Of a stretch of DNA of 22,414 nucleotides, positions 14,801-22,414 are shown one piece after another. Source of the DNA: Methanobacteriota archaeon (GTDB lineage: Archaea; Thermoplasmatota; Poseidoniia; Poseidoniales; Poseidoniaceae); contig JABGWN010000045.1 in NCBI GenBank assembly GCA_018645535.1, positions 1 to 22,414 on the forward strand. Direction: 5' to 3'. How positions within the stretch are numbered: the first letter of the stretch is position 1; every line of letters starts with the position of its first letter. A program made the translations under genes and the position numbers. The notes below the pieces were generated by a model. It saw nothing but the letters and a program-made list of their open reading frames with translations, did not search any database and was not told the DNA's origin.

Positions 14801-17646
14801 GGTAGAACAAGATCTTTAGCAGCCTGCAAAGCATCATCCAATCCGTCAGGATTTGAACCACCGCCTTGGGCCATTGTTGGTCGTCCACCGCCTCCGCCGT
14901 TAATATGGGGGATGATTGAACGAAGAATCTCTACAGCGTTATATCGTTCTGAAGCAATTGTTCCTTCTGTACAAGCAACCATCAATTTACCGCCACCTTC
15001 ACGAGAACCTAGAATGGCAAGTGTCGGTTTCGATTGTTCTCTCGTTAATTCTTGAAGCATTGATGTGAGTTGTTTCAAGTTTCCATCAAGTTCCATGGCA
15101 ACAATACGAACGCCATCAACTTCAAGCGAATCGTCCCCACCGCCAGATGTTCTCAAACGAACAACTTCTGCTTCAAGTTGTTCAATCCTTTTCTTTTGAT
15201 CTTTCCATTCACCAAAAAATCGTGCAGCAGTCTTTGGTAAATCTTCATTTGCAATGCCAAACGTTTCTGATGTTGTTCTCAAAATTGAGTCTTGAGAACG
15301 TGCGTATCGCAATGCTGCATCTCCTGCGACGATGTGAAGTCGCTCCACACCATCTTGTACGGCAGTTGAGCGGATGATTCGAATCGAACCAATTTGACCA
15401 GGTTCATCGTGATGTGTTCCGCCACATGCTTGTACATCGTGATCTGAAATTCTCAATACACGGATGCTGTTTCCTTTAGGAGCACCACCTTGATACAAAT
15501 CGAAACCATGTTTTTTGTCAGCTTCATGACGGGCTAGAACTGTTTTCTCAGTACGAGATACAAGTCCAAGAACTTCGTTTGCTAATATTTCAATCGCATC
15601 TAGGTCTTCTCGATTTAGACGTCGATAATGAGTAATATCCAATCGAGCGAGTTCGACTGATTTGTTTGCACCAGCCTGATAGATATGTGGACCAAGTATA
15701 CGTCGTGCGGCTCCACCGACAATATGGACTGCAGTATGATGATCCATCAATTGTTTTCGTCGCTTCCAATCAATCGTACCATGAACTAAATCACCGATTG
15801 AAAACGGACCATCACAAAGATGTATAATCAATTCTCCAATCTTTTGTGTATCGAGAACGTTGCATGTAACCGCATCTGTGGAAAGTGAACCATAGTCACC
15901 TTCTTGGCCGCCACCTTCTGGATAAAAGCAGGATTCTGCCAATACAATTGCATGAGTTGCACCATCTGGGCCCATGCCTTCAATCAGAGGTAGTGATGCC
16001 AACACGCTTGCATCGAAGGAGCGCTGTTGAACATCTTGATAGTAGAGCGGCACCGTATTTGGCAAGTTTGGAAGTTCTTCAACAATCTTTGGTTGAACTG
16101 TGGTTGAAGCAGCTTGTTTCGCCAAAATAGCATGCCTTTCAGCCATCTCTGCCGAGAAACCTGTGCGCAGGCGGAGATGATTCCATCCGTTACCTTTGGC
16201 TATGTTAATGACCATATCAGGAGGCAAACCATGTGAATCATTGAGTTTGAACAAGAGAGTATCTGGTAACTCTTCCGCAGCCGAATCGATTGATTTCAAC
16301 TCTTGTTGAATTAAGTTGGAACCTCTACGAAGAACTTCCTTGTATCGACTTTCCTCGAGTTCCATAATCGTGATCAATCCATCTCTGGTTTGCTTCATCT
16401 CATGACCATCCATATTGACTTCAAGGTGATGTTGAATCAGTTCAGAAAGGGTAATCGAAATACCCAAATCATCTCGCATGCGTAAGATTCTACGAGCAAG
16501 CATTCGAGCCAAGTAACCTGCTTTTGCATTGGAAGGAACCAAGCCATCTCCAAGCATATGACAAAGAGCATGAAGGTGATCTGGAATTGCATAAATTCGT
16601 GAAAGTGGTTCTGTTACACCAATGAATTGTTCTTTCGTGAGGTCCACATTTCGTTCCTTAAGCCGGCCAATGAAGAGAGATGATAGTTCATCGGCATCGA
16701 CTCCTGGTTCGATATTCATGATACCATTGAGCCGACTCATTTCCCCCAGTATGCTATCTAAATCTAAATCAGGCCATTGTTCTGCAACGGTGGAAAAACC
16801 ACTCATCTCCTTGAGCCACTGTACTGTTTTAGGATAAATTGCTTCGTAAATAGTGGGCGTACCCGCAGCAGCCCAACAAAATCGTTCAAGACCATATCCA
16901 GTATCGATAATTTGCAACGGCATTTCTTTGTATCGGTCTCCCTTAAGTTCGATATCACCATCTGGAGACTCCTCAAGATTCATGAATACGAGAGTCGCTA
17001 ATTCTAAGCCTCCAACGATTACTTCAACAGCCGCCCCTGCATTACCACCACCACACCATGGATTCTCAACGTAGGTGATTTCATGATTATCAATACCGAA
17101 TGTGTCGGTTAACATGGCATGGCAATAAGAAACACACTCCTCCATCCAGTAGTAAGATTCCCCTTCATCTGGGCGATTGAATACGTGATGAGCCATCATC
17201 TCAAAGGTGGTCAAGTGGCGACCTGAACGTCCAACTGCGTCAACATCAGTCAAACGAATACATGGCTGTGAAATCGTGAGTGGATTTGCAGGAGGTTGCA
17301 CTTGTCCAGATGTAACATGTGGCTGGAAATCTGCAATCGAAGCAATGGTAAGATGAATATCATCCCTCCAACGTGCTAAAACAGGATATGGTTCTATTCG
17401 ATGATGTTGATTTGTTTCAAAAAAAGATAAAAACGATTCACGCATCGAGTCTTTCAGTTCTTTCCCACGTTGTTCAAATCCTGCGATAAGGGGTTTTCCG
17501 ATGAACGTATACTCGTCTTGGTGAGTGTCTCCGCAAGTCGTTCGATTTGGATCACATGTCCAAAACCAAAGTTTCGTTATCGTGCACTGTTTTCGGAAAT
17601 AACCGTTTTCATGAAAAACTGCTAGGTCGATTGCAGGTAAACTCAT
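14797..17646 (-). CDS. alaS: Alanyl-tRNA synthetase, archaeal type
   Basis: This enzyme charges tRNA-Ala and edits mischarged Ser or Gly. The 949-residue product has the archaeal N-terminal extension with C21, FWTCD (28-32) and CGD (38-40) before the class II catalytic core (RHLTTFEMMAHHVF 143-156; GGGNAGAAVEV 199-209; DTGYGLER 248-255). The editing domain carries HTAVH (637-641) and CGGTH (741-745), supplying the H-H-C-H zinc/editing site. A coiled-coil stretch (about 780-800) and a C-Ala domain with GGGGGRPTMAQGGG near the end complete it. All expected motifs are intact. It starts at the ATG at 17646, is divergent from rtcB across 103 bp, and overlaps the Nudix gene by 4 bp at the stops. 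Confidence 0.97.
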   Translation of the reverse strand: MSLPAIDLAVFHENGYFRKQCTITKLWFWTCDPNRTTCGDTHQDEYTFIGKPLIAGFEQRGKELKDSMRESFLSFFETNQHHRIEPYPVLARWRDDIHLTIASIADFQPHVTSGQVQPPANPLTISQPCIRLTDVDAVGRSGRHLTTFEMMAHHVFNRPDEGESYYWMEECVSYCHAMLTDTFGIDNHEITYVENPWCGGGNAGAAVEVIVGGLELATLVFMNLEESPDGDIELKGDRYKEMPLQIIDTGYGLERFCWAAAGTPTIYEAIYPKTVQWLKEMSGFSTVAEQWPDLDLDSILGEMSRLNGIMNIEPGVDADELSSLFIGRLKERNVDLTKEQFIGVTEPLSRIYAIPDHLHALCHMLGDGLVPSNAKAGYLARMLARRILRMRDDLGISITLSELIQHHLEVNMDGHEMKQTRDGLITIMELEESRYKEVLRRGSNLIQQELKSIDSAAEELPDTLLFKLNDSHGLPPDMVINIAKGNGWNHLRLRTGFSAEMAERHAILAKQAASTTVQPKIVEELPNLPNTVPLYYQDVQQRSFDASVLASLPLIEGMGPDGATHAIVLAESCFYPEGGGQEGDYGSLSTDAVTCNVLDTQKIGELIIHLCDGPFSIGDLVHGTIDWKRRKQLMDHHTAVHIVGGAARRILGPHIYQAGANKSVELARLDITHYRRLNREDLDAIEILANEVLGLVSRTEKTVLARHEADKKHGFDLYQGGAPKGNSIRVLRISDHDVQACGGTHHDEPGQIGSIRIIRSTAVQDGVERLHIVAGDAALRYARSQDSILRTTSETFGIANEDLPKTAARFFGEWKDQKKRIEQLEAEVVRLRTSGGGDDSLEVDGVRIVAMELDGNLKQLTSMLQELTREQSKPTLAILGSREGGGKLMVACTEGTIASERYNAVEILRSIIPHINGGGGGRPTMAQGGGSNPDGLDDALQAAKDLVLP

Positions 17647-17749
17647 GTTACGCCCTCGTTCTTGGGGTGTTCCTCCTTGCTTTCAATCCTCCCACGAGAA
17701 TGAGCAGTAATATCGGAAATCATCAAATGAATGATGTCTAACCACAACC

Positions 17750-19225
17750 ATGGAGCCTGAATGGATGAACCATGTGGATACGTCCACACAAGGGGTTGTT
17801 CGAATCAAGGCTTTTGGAAAAATGAAAGTCGATGCAGCTCTAATCGCAACAATGGAAGAAATCAAATCGTACCAAGACGGACGTGGCCCTAAACAATTAC
17901 TCAACGCTGCTCAACTGCCGGGAATTGTAGGGACTGCTTGGGGTATGGCAGATTGGCACTACGGATACGGTTTACCGATAGGAGGTGTTGTAGCAACTGA
18001 TGTAAATCATGGTGACCAAGGTGGTAGCATTTCCCCTGGCGCAGTAGGTTTTGATATCAATTGTGGCGTACGTGCTGTCGCTCTCAATATAGCAGTTGAT
18101 GACATCCCTAATCTTACGAAATTAGCATCCAGATTGAACGGAAGAATCCCTGCTGGTGGTTCTGGGAAAGGTGGTATTAACATCAACTCACAACAACTTG
18201 AATCCGTTCTAAGAAGTGGTTTATCGGAACTTGATACCATTGACATTAGCAGTTACCATGGCAAAGGAAGCGTCGAGTCTGAAGGGTCTTTTGAAATTGA
18301 TGAAGTTTCGATAAGCGAGCGAGCAAAGAAGAGAGGATTAAGGGCTCTTGGGACTTTGGGAAGTGGCAATCATTTCCTTGAACTTCAAAGGGTATCTGAG
18401 ATTGCTGATGAAGAGACGTCTAAGGCATGGGGTGTTGAATCAAACCAAGTCATTGCAATGATTCATTCTGGTTCAAGAGGATTGGGCCATCAGGTATGTA
18501 GCGACCATATTCATGAACTGGAAATGAGACTTAAACAACGAGATGGGACTTGGGTCGATGAAGAATGGGGTTATGAATTACCAGATAGGCAATTGGCTGC
18601 AGCACCCATTCATTCAAAGCAAGGACAATCATACCTTAACGATATGAAAACCGCAGCCAATTATGCCTTTGCAAATCGTGCGGTTTTGGCCCATCGATTG
18701 TTTCTCGGATTGAAAGCAGAACTTGGTGATGCAGTCGACTTGACCACAATTTATGACGTATCTCACAACATTGCTAAAATCGAAGATCATAAAATTCACG
18801 GAGCGAATTGCACTTGCATAGTCCATCGTAAAGGAGCCACGAGAGCTTTCAGTGGAGACCAAATGAAGGGTCATGACGTATTCAAGCGAACAGGACAGCC
18901 TGTGCTTGTCCCCGGAGACATGGGTAGGGGCTCATGGATTATGGCAGGCCCAGTGAATGGACAAAACCTCGCATTCGGTAGTGCATGCCATGGAGCTGGA
19001 AGAGCGATGTCCCGAACAGTTGCTCGGAAAACAATCGATCCAGACGTACAAAAAAGCGCTCTTGATGAACAAGGGGTTATTGTCCATGCAGCAACTAAAA
19101 ATATTCTTTCAGAAGAAGCTCCTGCAGCATACAAAAATGTCGACAACGTAATCGAGAATACATACGCAGCGAATCTTGCTCGGCCCGTTATTCGTCTCGA
19201 GCCTTTAGCCGTGATTAAAGGATAA
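17750..19225 (+). CDS. rtcB: RNA-splicing ligase RtcB
   Basis: RtcB joins 2',3'-cyclic phosphate (or 3'-phosphate) and 5'-OH RNA ends using GTP and Mn, sealing tRNA exons after intron removal and repairing RNA. The 491-residue product has all metal ligands: FDINCGVR (D102, C105), GNHFLE (H208), SRGLGHQ (H247) and VSHNIAK (H339). The guanylylated histidine is H414 in SACHGAGR. There is no intein, unlike several archaeal RtcBs. The ATG at 17750 is used; M6 is an alternative. No Archease gene lies next to it in this window. Its stop codon directly abuts the stop of the convergent small gene. Confidence 0.96.
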   Translation: MEPEWMNHVDTSTQGVVRIKAFGKMKVDAALIATMEEIKSYQDGRGPKQLLNAAQLPGIVGTAWGMADWHYGYGLPIGGVVATDVNHGDQGGSISPGAVGFDINCGVRAVALNIAVDDIPNLTKLASRLNGRIPAGGSGKGGININSQQLESVLRSGLSELDTIDISSYHGKGSVESEGSFEIDEVSISERAKKRGLRALGTLGSGNHFLELQRVSEIADEETSKAWGVESNQVIAMIHSGSRGLGHQVCSDHIHELEMRLKQRDGTWVDEEWGYELPDRQLAAAPIHSKQGQSYLNDMKTAANYAFANRAVLAHRLFLGLKAELGDAVDLTTIYDVSHNIAKIEDHKIHGANCTCIVHRKGATRAFSGDQMKGHDVFKRTGQPVLVPGDMGRGSWIMAGPVNGQNLAFGSACHGAGRAMSRTVARKTIDPDVQKSALDEQGVIVHAATKNILSEEAPAAYKNVDNVIENTYAANLARPVIRLEPLAVIKG

Positions 19226-19441
19226 TTACATGCACATATTAGCCATTGGTTGACCAGAAGTTGGCGCAGCACCTGAATGTACGCCGTCTGGTTCTTCAAC
19301 AATGACCGACAAAAGTGTGTTCACAAGTTCCTTGAGATCATCAACTTGTAGTTGTAAATCCTTCACTCGTTCTCGCATATCAGCCTTCTTTTCAGTAGAT
19401 TCTTTCATTCCCATCCCATCCGAAGAAGTTGCCTTCTTCAT
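19226..19441 (-). CDS. Small coiled-coil protein, unknown function
   Basis: The 71-residue product has a Lys/Ser-rich N-terminus, one amphipathic heptad-like helix (MRERVKDLQLQVDDLKELVNTLL, about 22-44, given here only to mark the span), and a Gly/Pro/Met-rich tail ending NMCM. There is no TM segment or enzymatic motif. It abuts rtcB tail-to-tail with no spacer and lies 71 bp downstream of tRNA-Thr on the same strand. The zero-gap fit with rtcB and coding-like composition support a real gene, but it could be a chance frame. Confidence 0.55.
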   Translation of the reverse strand: MKKATSSDGMGMKESTEKKADMRERVKDLQLQVDDLKELVNTLLSVIVEEPDGVHSGAAPTSGQPMANMCM

Positions 19442-19512
19442 TCCAAAGTCGGTAAAGAAGCCTCTTAATGTTTAGGGGAAGTACAACGATTAGAACCTTG
19501 TTTTGAGAGTGG

Positions 19513-19584
19513 AGCCACCGGCGAGAATTGAACTCGCGACCTCCTCATTACCAATGAGGTGCTATACCGCTAAGCCACGGTGGC
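19513..19584 (-). tRNA. tRNA-Thr (anticodon GGT)
   Basis: The complementary strand folds as a 72-nt tRNA. The acceptor stem GCCACCG/CGGTGGC pairs fully. The anticodon stem CCTCA/TGAGG encloses loop TTGGTAA with anticodon GGT, reading ACC and ACU. The T arm is GCGAG-TTCAATT-CTCGC, and the discriminator is U73 as in archaeal tRNA-Thr. The D stem has three good pairs and a T-T at the fourth. There is no intron, and CCA is not encoded. Confidence 0.95.
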
Positions 19585-19608
19585 GTAACCCGAGCCACCA
19601 ACAATGCC

Positions 19609-19617
19609 GATATAATC
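19609..19617 (-). promoter_or_regulatory. TATA box of tRNA-Thr
   Basis: The minus strand reads GATTATATC, centred about 29 bp upstream of the mature tRNA-Thr 5' end, in the 56-bp gap after tRNA-Ser. This is the best TATA match in the window and suggests tRNA-Thr can be transcribed on its own. Confidence 0.5.
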
Positions 19618-19640
19618 GCTTCGCGTCAGTGAAGAGATGG

Positions 19641-19723
19641 CGCCGAGAGAGAGATTTGAACTCCCGAGGGACAGGCCCACGCGATTTCCAGTCGCGCGCA
19701 CTACCAGGCTATGCGATCTCGGC
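19641..19723 (-). tRNA. tRNA-Ser (anticodon GGA)
   Basis: The complementary strand folds as an 83-nt class II tRNA. The acceptor is GCCGAGA/TCTCGGC. The D arm has GCAT/GTGC. The anticodon stem CGCGA/TCGCG has loop CTGGAAA (anticodon GGA, reading UCC and UCU). A long variable arm has a GGG/CCC stem. The T arm is GGGAG-TTCAAAT-CTCTC with one G-U pair, and the discriminator is G73 as expected for serine. There is no intron and no encoded CCA. Confidence 0.95.
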
Positions 19724-19750
19724 TCGCAAACCGACCCAATCGACATCACC

Positions 19751-19757
19751 GTTTAAC
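19751..19757 (-). promoter_or_regulatory. Possible TATA-like element of tRNA-Ser
   Basis: The minus strand reads GTTAAAC about 31 bp upstream of the mature tRNA-Ser 5' end. The match is weak and is supported mainly by spacing. Confidence 0.25.
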
Positions 19758-19817
19758 GCTCACCCTTGGTAAAACAAGGAGCGCAACAAACTCAAAGGGG
19801 AACCTTCTGGGGTGTGC

Positions 19818-20738
19818 ATGGGCGGTGAGGAAAACGAGGTCTTGGACCCGAATCACAACGCCTTACCGTTCCGACTTTCTGATATCGAAATCAAACCCAA
19901 ATTCTTTGACTTCCATCCAATAATTCTGACTGTTAGAAAGGAAATTATTTTCCAATGGAAATTAATTCGGGATGAATGGAATAAACAGCATTTGATTGCA
20001 ATGCTCGCTGGTACAATTGCAATCCTACTCGGAACGTTCAATGGCGAAATAATGAGTGGTGGAGATGCACAAATATCAGGACTAGAAGGTTTACAACAAT
20101 CTGGTGCTACATCTTATTTTCAAATGATTTTATCGATCGTTTGCTGGGGATGGTTCCTATACCAGTTACTTCGTTTATTCCCCATCATGAGAACACATAG
20201 TGTCACCCTGATGTTAATTTGGGGAGGGCTGGGTTTGTCTCAAATATTATTCCACGTGGAGAATAAACAATTTCCCATTTCATTTGATTTATCAGATATG
20301 ATGGGGGGCTTACTCGTAACACTCGTTTGCATCTTTTTCTTGTATTTCTTCATCAAAGCAGTTACTGAGACGAGAGACCTGCATGTTGAAACCAATCACT
20401 TACACGAAGATGTGCGTATGATGGAAGCAGAAATGGCAGAACATTCACTCAAGGCATGGACTGTAATCTGCTTGACCTGGTGCGGTTTAGTGATTATGAG
20501 TTCTTGGAGTGGAGCACACTTTGTTGCCGAAAGAATGGCGGACCAAGTTATTCTAATTGCGTTATATGTTCTACTTTCTCTCATCTGTATACCACTCATC
20601 ATGTGGACAATATGGTTCCCACAACGTATGCTCGGGACAGATGCACTTGTTCGAACAAAGGCTGCTGTTTCGGCCGAGGAGGATCTACGTAGTAAGTTCA
20701 TTATGGCAGAAGTTGCTCCTGACGAAGAGGCTTGGTGA
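19818..20738 (+). CDS. Multi-pass membrane protein of unknown function, first gene of the sufS operon
   Basis: I do not recognise a family. The 306-residue product (ATG at 19818; a GTG at 19812 is also open) has a soluble N-terminus of about 58 residues. Hydrophobic segments lie at about 59-75, 94-116, 123-143, 153-178, 214-234 and 243-268. A charged helix between the fourth and fifth segments contains HVETNHLHED with three histidines. Its stop overlaps the ribosome binding site of sufS, so translation of the two is probably coupled. Whether it supports sulfur metabolism or the protease downstream cannot be told. Confidence 0.8.
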   Translation: MGGEENEVLDPNHNALPFRLSDIEIKPKFFDFHPIILTVRKEIIFQWKLIRDEWNKQHLIAMLAGTIAILLGTFNGEIMSGGDAQISGLEGLQQSGATSYFQMILSIVCWGWFLYQLLRLFPIMRTHSVTLMLIWGGLGLSQILFHVENKQFPISFDLSDMMGGLLVTLVCIFFLYFFIKAVTETRDLHVETNHLHEDVRMMEAEMAEHSLKAWTVICLTWCGLVIMSSWSGAHFVAERMADQVILIALYVLLSLICIPLIMWTIWFPQRMLGTDALVRTKAAVSAEEDLRSKFIMAEVAPDEEAW

Positions 20739-20739
20739 T
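20734..20739 (+). promoter_or_regulatory. Ribosome binding site that fixes the sufS start
   Basis: GGTGAT contains the upstream gene's TGA stop and lies 4 nt before the ATG at 20744. It favours that ATG over the in-frame TTG at 20732 and indicates stop-start coupling. Confidence 0.6.
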
Positions 20740-20743
20740 TTTT

Positions 20744-21955
20744 ATGAAGCAATATAGAGAAGATTTCCCAGCCCTTATGCTCGATGATCCTGTAGCTTAC
20801 CTCGACAATGCTTGCGTAACATTAAAACCACAATCAGTCATTGATTCAATTCAAGATTACTACATTAACACACCAGGGTGTGGTGGTCGTTCAGTTCATC
20901 GTTATGGAACCCATGTCTCCAAAAGCATTTCACAATCGAGGAAGAAATTGGCAAACTTTTTTTCAGCCCCTTCAGTGAACGAGATTGTATTCACACGAAA
21001 TGCAACTCATAGCCTCAACCAAATTGCCAAAGGACTAGAATGGAACAAAGGGGATGTCGTATTAACAACAGACAGGGAGCATAATTCCAACCTTGTCCCA
21101 TGGCTCCAACTTGAGCAAGAACAAGGGATTGATCATCGAGTGGTTCGTTCCAATCAAGATAATACGTTCAATTTAGAATCGTTTGAAGAAGCATGTGCTG
21201 AAGCAGGAACGAAACTCAAAATGGTTTCTATGAGTCATGTAGGAAACCTTGACGGTGTTGAAACTCCTGTTAAGGAAATCACAAAGATTGCAAAAGATTA
21301 CGGAGCCCTTGTATCCATAGATGGAGCACAATCCGCACCACATATGAGTGTCGATGTTCAAGACCTAGGCATTGATTTTTATTCTTTTTCAATCCATAAA
21401 ATGCTTGGACCCTCTGGCCTAGGTGGGCTTTGGGCTAGAACAGAGTTACTAGAGAATATGCGAACAATACAATCTGGTGGTCAAACAGTTACAACAGCCA
21501 CATATGAATCGTTTGAGTGGGCAAAAGCCCCGTCCAAATTTGAAGGTGGCCTTGGTCACTTCGCAGGCATGATGGCAACAGGTGCTGCTGTTGATTACCT
21601 TACAGAATTGAACATGGATGATGTTCACGCCCATGAACTGTCTCTGAATAGAATAATGTCAGAAGGTGTCAAAAACATACCTGGCGTCTCAATTATCGGT
21701 CCTGAAGACCCCTCGAAGCGAAGTGGTATCTGTTCTTTGTTACTTGATGATAAACTCCCTTCTCATGATATTGCATTATTGCTTGATGAAGTCGCAGGAG
21801 TCATGGTTCGCTCTGGACAACATTGCGTTCATTCATGGTTTAACGACAAAGGATACAATGGCTCATTAAGGGCTTCTGCTTATTTCTACAACACGGAAGA
21901 AGATGCTCGTAGGTTCGTAGACACGTTCACAGAAGCAGTACAGGCATTTAGTTGA
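20744..21955 (+). CDS. sufS: SufS-like cysteine desulfurase (class V aminotransferase, PLP)
   Basis: The enzyme releases sulfur from cysteine as an enzyme persulfide for Fe-S clusters or thio-modification. The 403-residue product shows YLDNACVT (19-26), HNSNLVPW with H113, DGAQ with D194 and Q196, the PLP lysine K219 in SFSIHKMLGPSG, and SGQHCVHSW with catalytic C361, matching the RxGxHC motif of SufS/CsdA. LDNACVT replaces the common LDNAATT. The start is decided by the GGTGAT site. No SufB/C/D or scaffold gene lies in view, so its sulfur acceptor is unknown. It sits between an unknown membrane protein and a subtilase, with 5- and 9-bp gaps. Confidence 0.93.
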   Translation: MKQYREDFPALMLDDPVAYLDNACVTLKPQSVIDSIQDYYINTPGCGGRSVHRYGTHVSKSISQSRKKLANFFSAPSVNEIVFTRNATHSLNQIAKGLEWNKGDVVLTTDREHNSNLVPWLQLEQEQGIDHRVVRSNQDNTFNLESFEEACAEAGTKLKMVSMSHVGNLDGVETPVKEITKIAKDYGALVSIDGAQSAPHMSVDVQDLGIDFYSFSIHKMLGPSGLGGLWARTELLENMRTIQSGGQTVTTATYESFEWAKAPSKFEGGLGHFAGMMATGAAVDYLTELNMDDVHAHELSLNRIMSEGVKNIPGVSIIGPEDPSKRSGICSLLLDDKLPSHDIALLLDEVAGVMVRSGQHCVHSWFNDKGYNGSLRASAYFYNTEEDARRFVDTFTEAVQAFS

Positions 21956-21959
21956 GGAA
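21954..21959 (+). promoter_or_regulatory. Ribosome binding site of the second subtilase gene
   Basis: GAGGAA lies 5 nt before the ATG at 21965 and overlaps the sufS stop codon, supporting the operon arrangement and this start. Confidence 0.45.
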
Positions 21960-21964
21960 GTCAT

Positions 21965-22414
21965 ATGGAAGAATCGATTCCAGAAGTTGTTTTCAATCCT
22001 CAACTAGAAAATGATCTCGTTATCGTTCGAAAGATTGTCAGTATAGGTACTGGAATAATGCTCATCCTGATAGCAGGATTTCTTTACAGTGTACTGGTGG
22101 GGGATGCGTTAAGCTTCGTCAAACCTAAAGAGGCCTTGTTGGACACAGAAGATGCATATCAAGAACTTATCAGAATGCCGACTGAGTTAACTGGTAAAGG
22201 CGTGAAAGTCTGTGTAGTAGATACCGGTATTGAGCTTGATCATCCAGATCTTGAGGGCTATGAATTGAAAGGTTGGACGGATGTCGTTCAAGGCAAAACC
22301 AACCCGTATGATGATAATGGCCATGGCACCAATATGGCTGGGATCCTTATCGCAGATGGTTGGCTTGAAGGGATAGCCCCTGATGTTGACCTCTATGTTG
22401 CTAAGGTGATGCAA
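21965..22414 (+). CDS. Membrane-anchored subtilisin-like protease (S8), N-terminal part (runs off the right edge)
   Basis: The frame from ATG 21965 is open to the window end (150 codons, no stop). An N-terminal segment with R22 and K23 precedes one TM helix (about 25-46), predicting N-in topology with the protease outside. The S8 domain begins without an obvious propeptide: VVDTGIELDHPDL (84-96) has catalytic D86, and NGHGTNMAG (118-126... numbering within one residue) has catalytic H120. The second His of the usual HGTH is Asn. The Ser region lies beyond the edge. It is the last visible gene of the plus-strand operon. The S8 family is sure; its activity cannot be judged without the rest. Confidence 0.9.
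   Translation, partial: MEESIPEVVFNPQLENDLVIVRKIVSIGTGIMLILIAGFLYSVLVGDALSFVKPKEALLDTEDAYQELIRMPTELTGKGVKVCVVDTGIELDHPDLEGYELKGWTDVVQGKTNPYDDNGHGTNMAGILIADGWLEGIAPDVDLYVAKVMQ

Noticed and set aside
18871..19302. A 143-codon minus-strand frame overlapping the end of rtcB
   Set aside because: It is antisense to the RtcB active-site region and conflicts with the small convergent gene at 19226-19441.
19503..19772. An open frame of 89 codons on the plus strand across the tRNA region
   Set aside because: It is the antisense reading of tRNA-Thr and tRNA-Ser; stretches such as PPARIELATSSLP are a well-known artefact of translating tRNA genes.
1..22414. CRISPR arrays, insertion sequences, inteins, prophage or toxin-antitoxin modules
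   Set aside because: I saw no regularly spaced repeats, transposase or integrase motifs, intein splice motifs in RtcB or the polymerases, or paired small toxin-like genes.

Overview
The window reads as a compact archaeal chromosome segment of moderate, slightly AT-rich composition, most likely from a marine Euryarchaeota lineage such as Marine Group II (Poseidoniales/Poseidoniia). This rests on an archaeal-type AlaS with the Cys-containing N-terminal extension, an archaeal RtcB, a RadA/RecA-like paralogue, a Y-family polymerase beside a divergent family B polymerase, CCA-less tRNA genes, TATA-like boxes near -27 to -30, and secreted subtilases with membrane anchors. The lineage is an inference; domain Archaea is well supported.

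Layout. 1-1264 (-): N-terminal part of an RND/MMPL-type membrane protein that runs off the left edge. 1395-3860 (+): valyl-tRNA synthetase. 3852-8417: a DNA-damage-tolerance-like block made of dinB (-), a RadA-like ATPase with an altered Walker A (+), a PolB2-like family B polymerase with eroded proofreading motifs (-), and a 95-residue helical protein just upstream of the polymerase (-). 8482-9483 (-): serA-type dehydrogenase. 9570-10715 (+): unknown multi-pass membrane protein. 10712-13243 (-): large secreted subtilase with a C-terminal anchor. 13294-13995 (-): metallo-beta-lactamase-fold hydrolase. 14078-14800 (+): Nudix hydrolase. 14797-17646 (-): alaS. 17750-19225 (+): rtcB. 19226-19441 (-): small coiled-coil protein. 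19513-19723 (-): tRNA-Thr(GGT) and tRNA-Ser(GGA). 19818-22414 (+): an operon of unknown membrane protein, SufS-like cysteine desulfurase and a second, N-terminally anchored subtilase cut by the right edge.

Two real genes run off the window ends and are easily missed because they lack a stop codon here: the RND-type protein (left) and the second subtilase (right).

The most interesting unit is 3852-8417. An error-prone Y-family polymerase, a RecA-superfamily paralogue with an altered P-loop, and a proofreading-deficient B-family polymerase sit together. The composition resembles the bacterial ImuA-ImuB-DnaE2 mutasome, but with archaeal parts. A second genome-scale pattern is extreme tail-to-tail packing: all five convergent gene pairs in the window overlap or abut (overlaps of 9, 71, 4, 4 and 0 bp), so transcription termination must occur inside opposing coding regions. 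No insertion sequences, CRISPR arrays, inteins or tRNA introns were seen. No stretch longer than about 300 bases lacks a gene.
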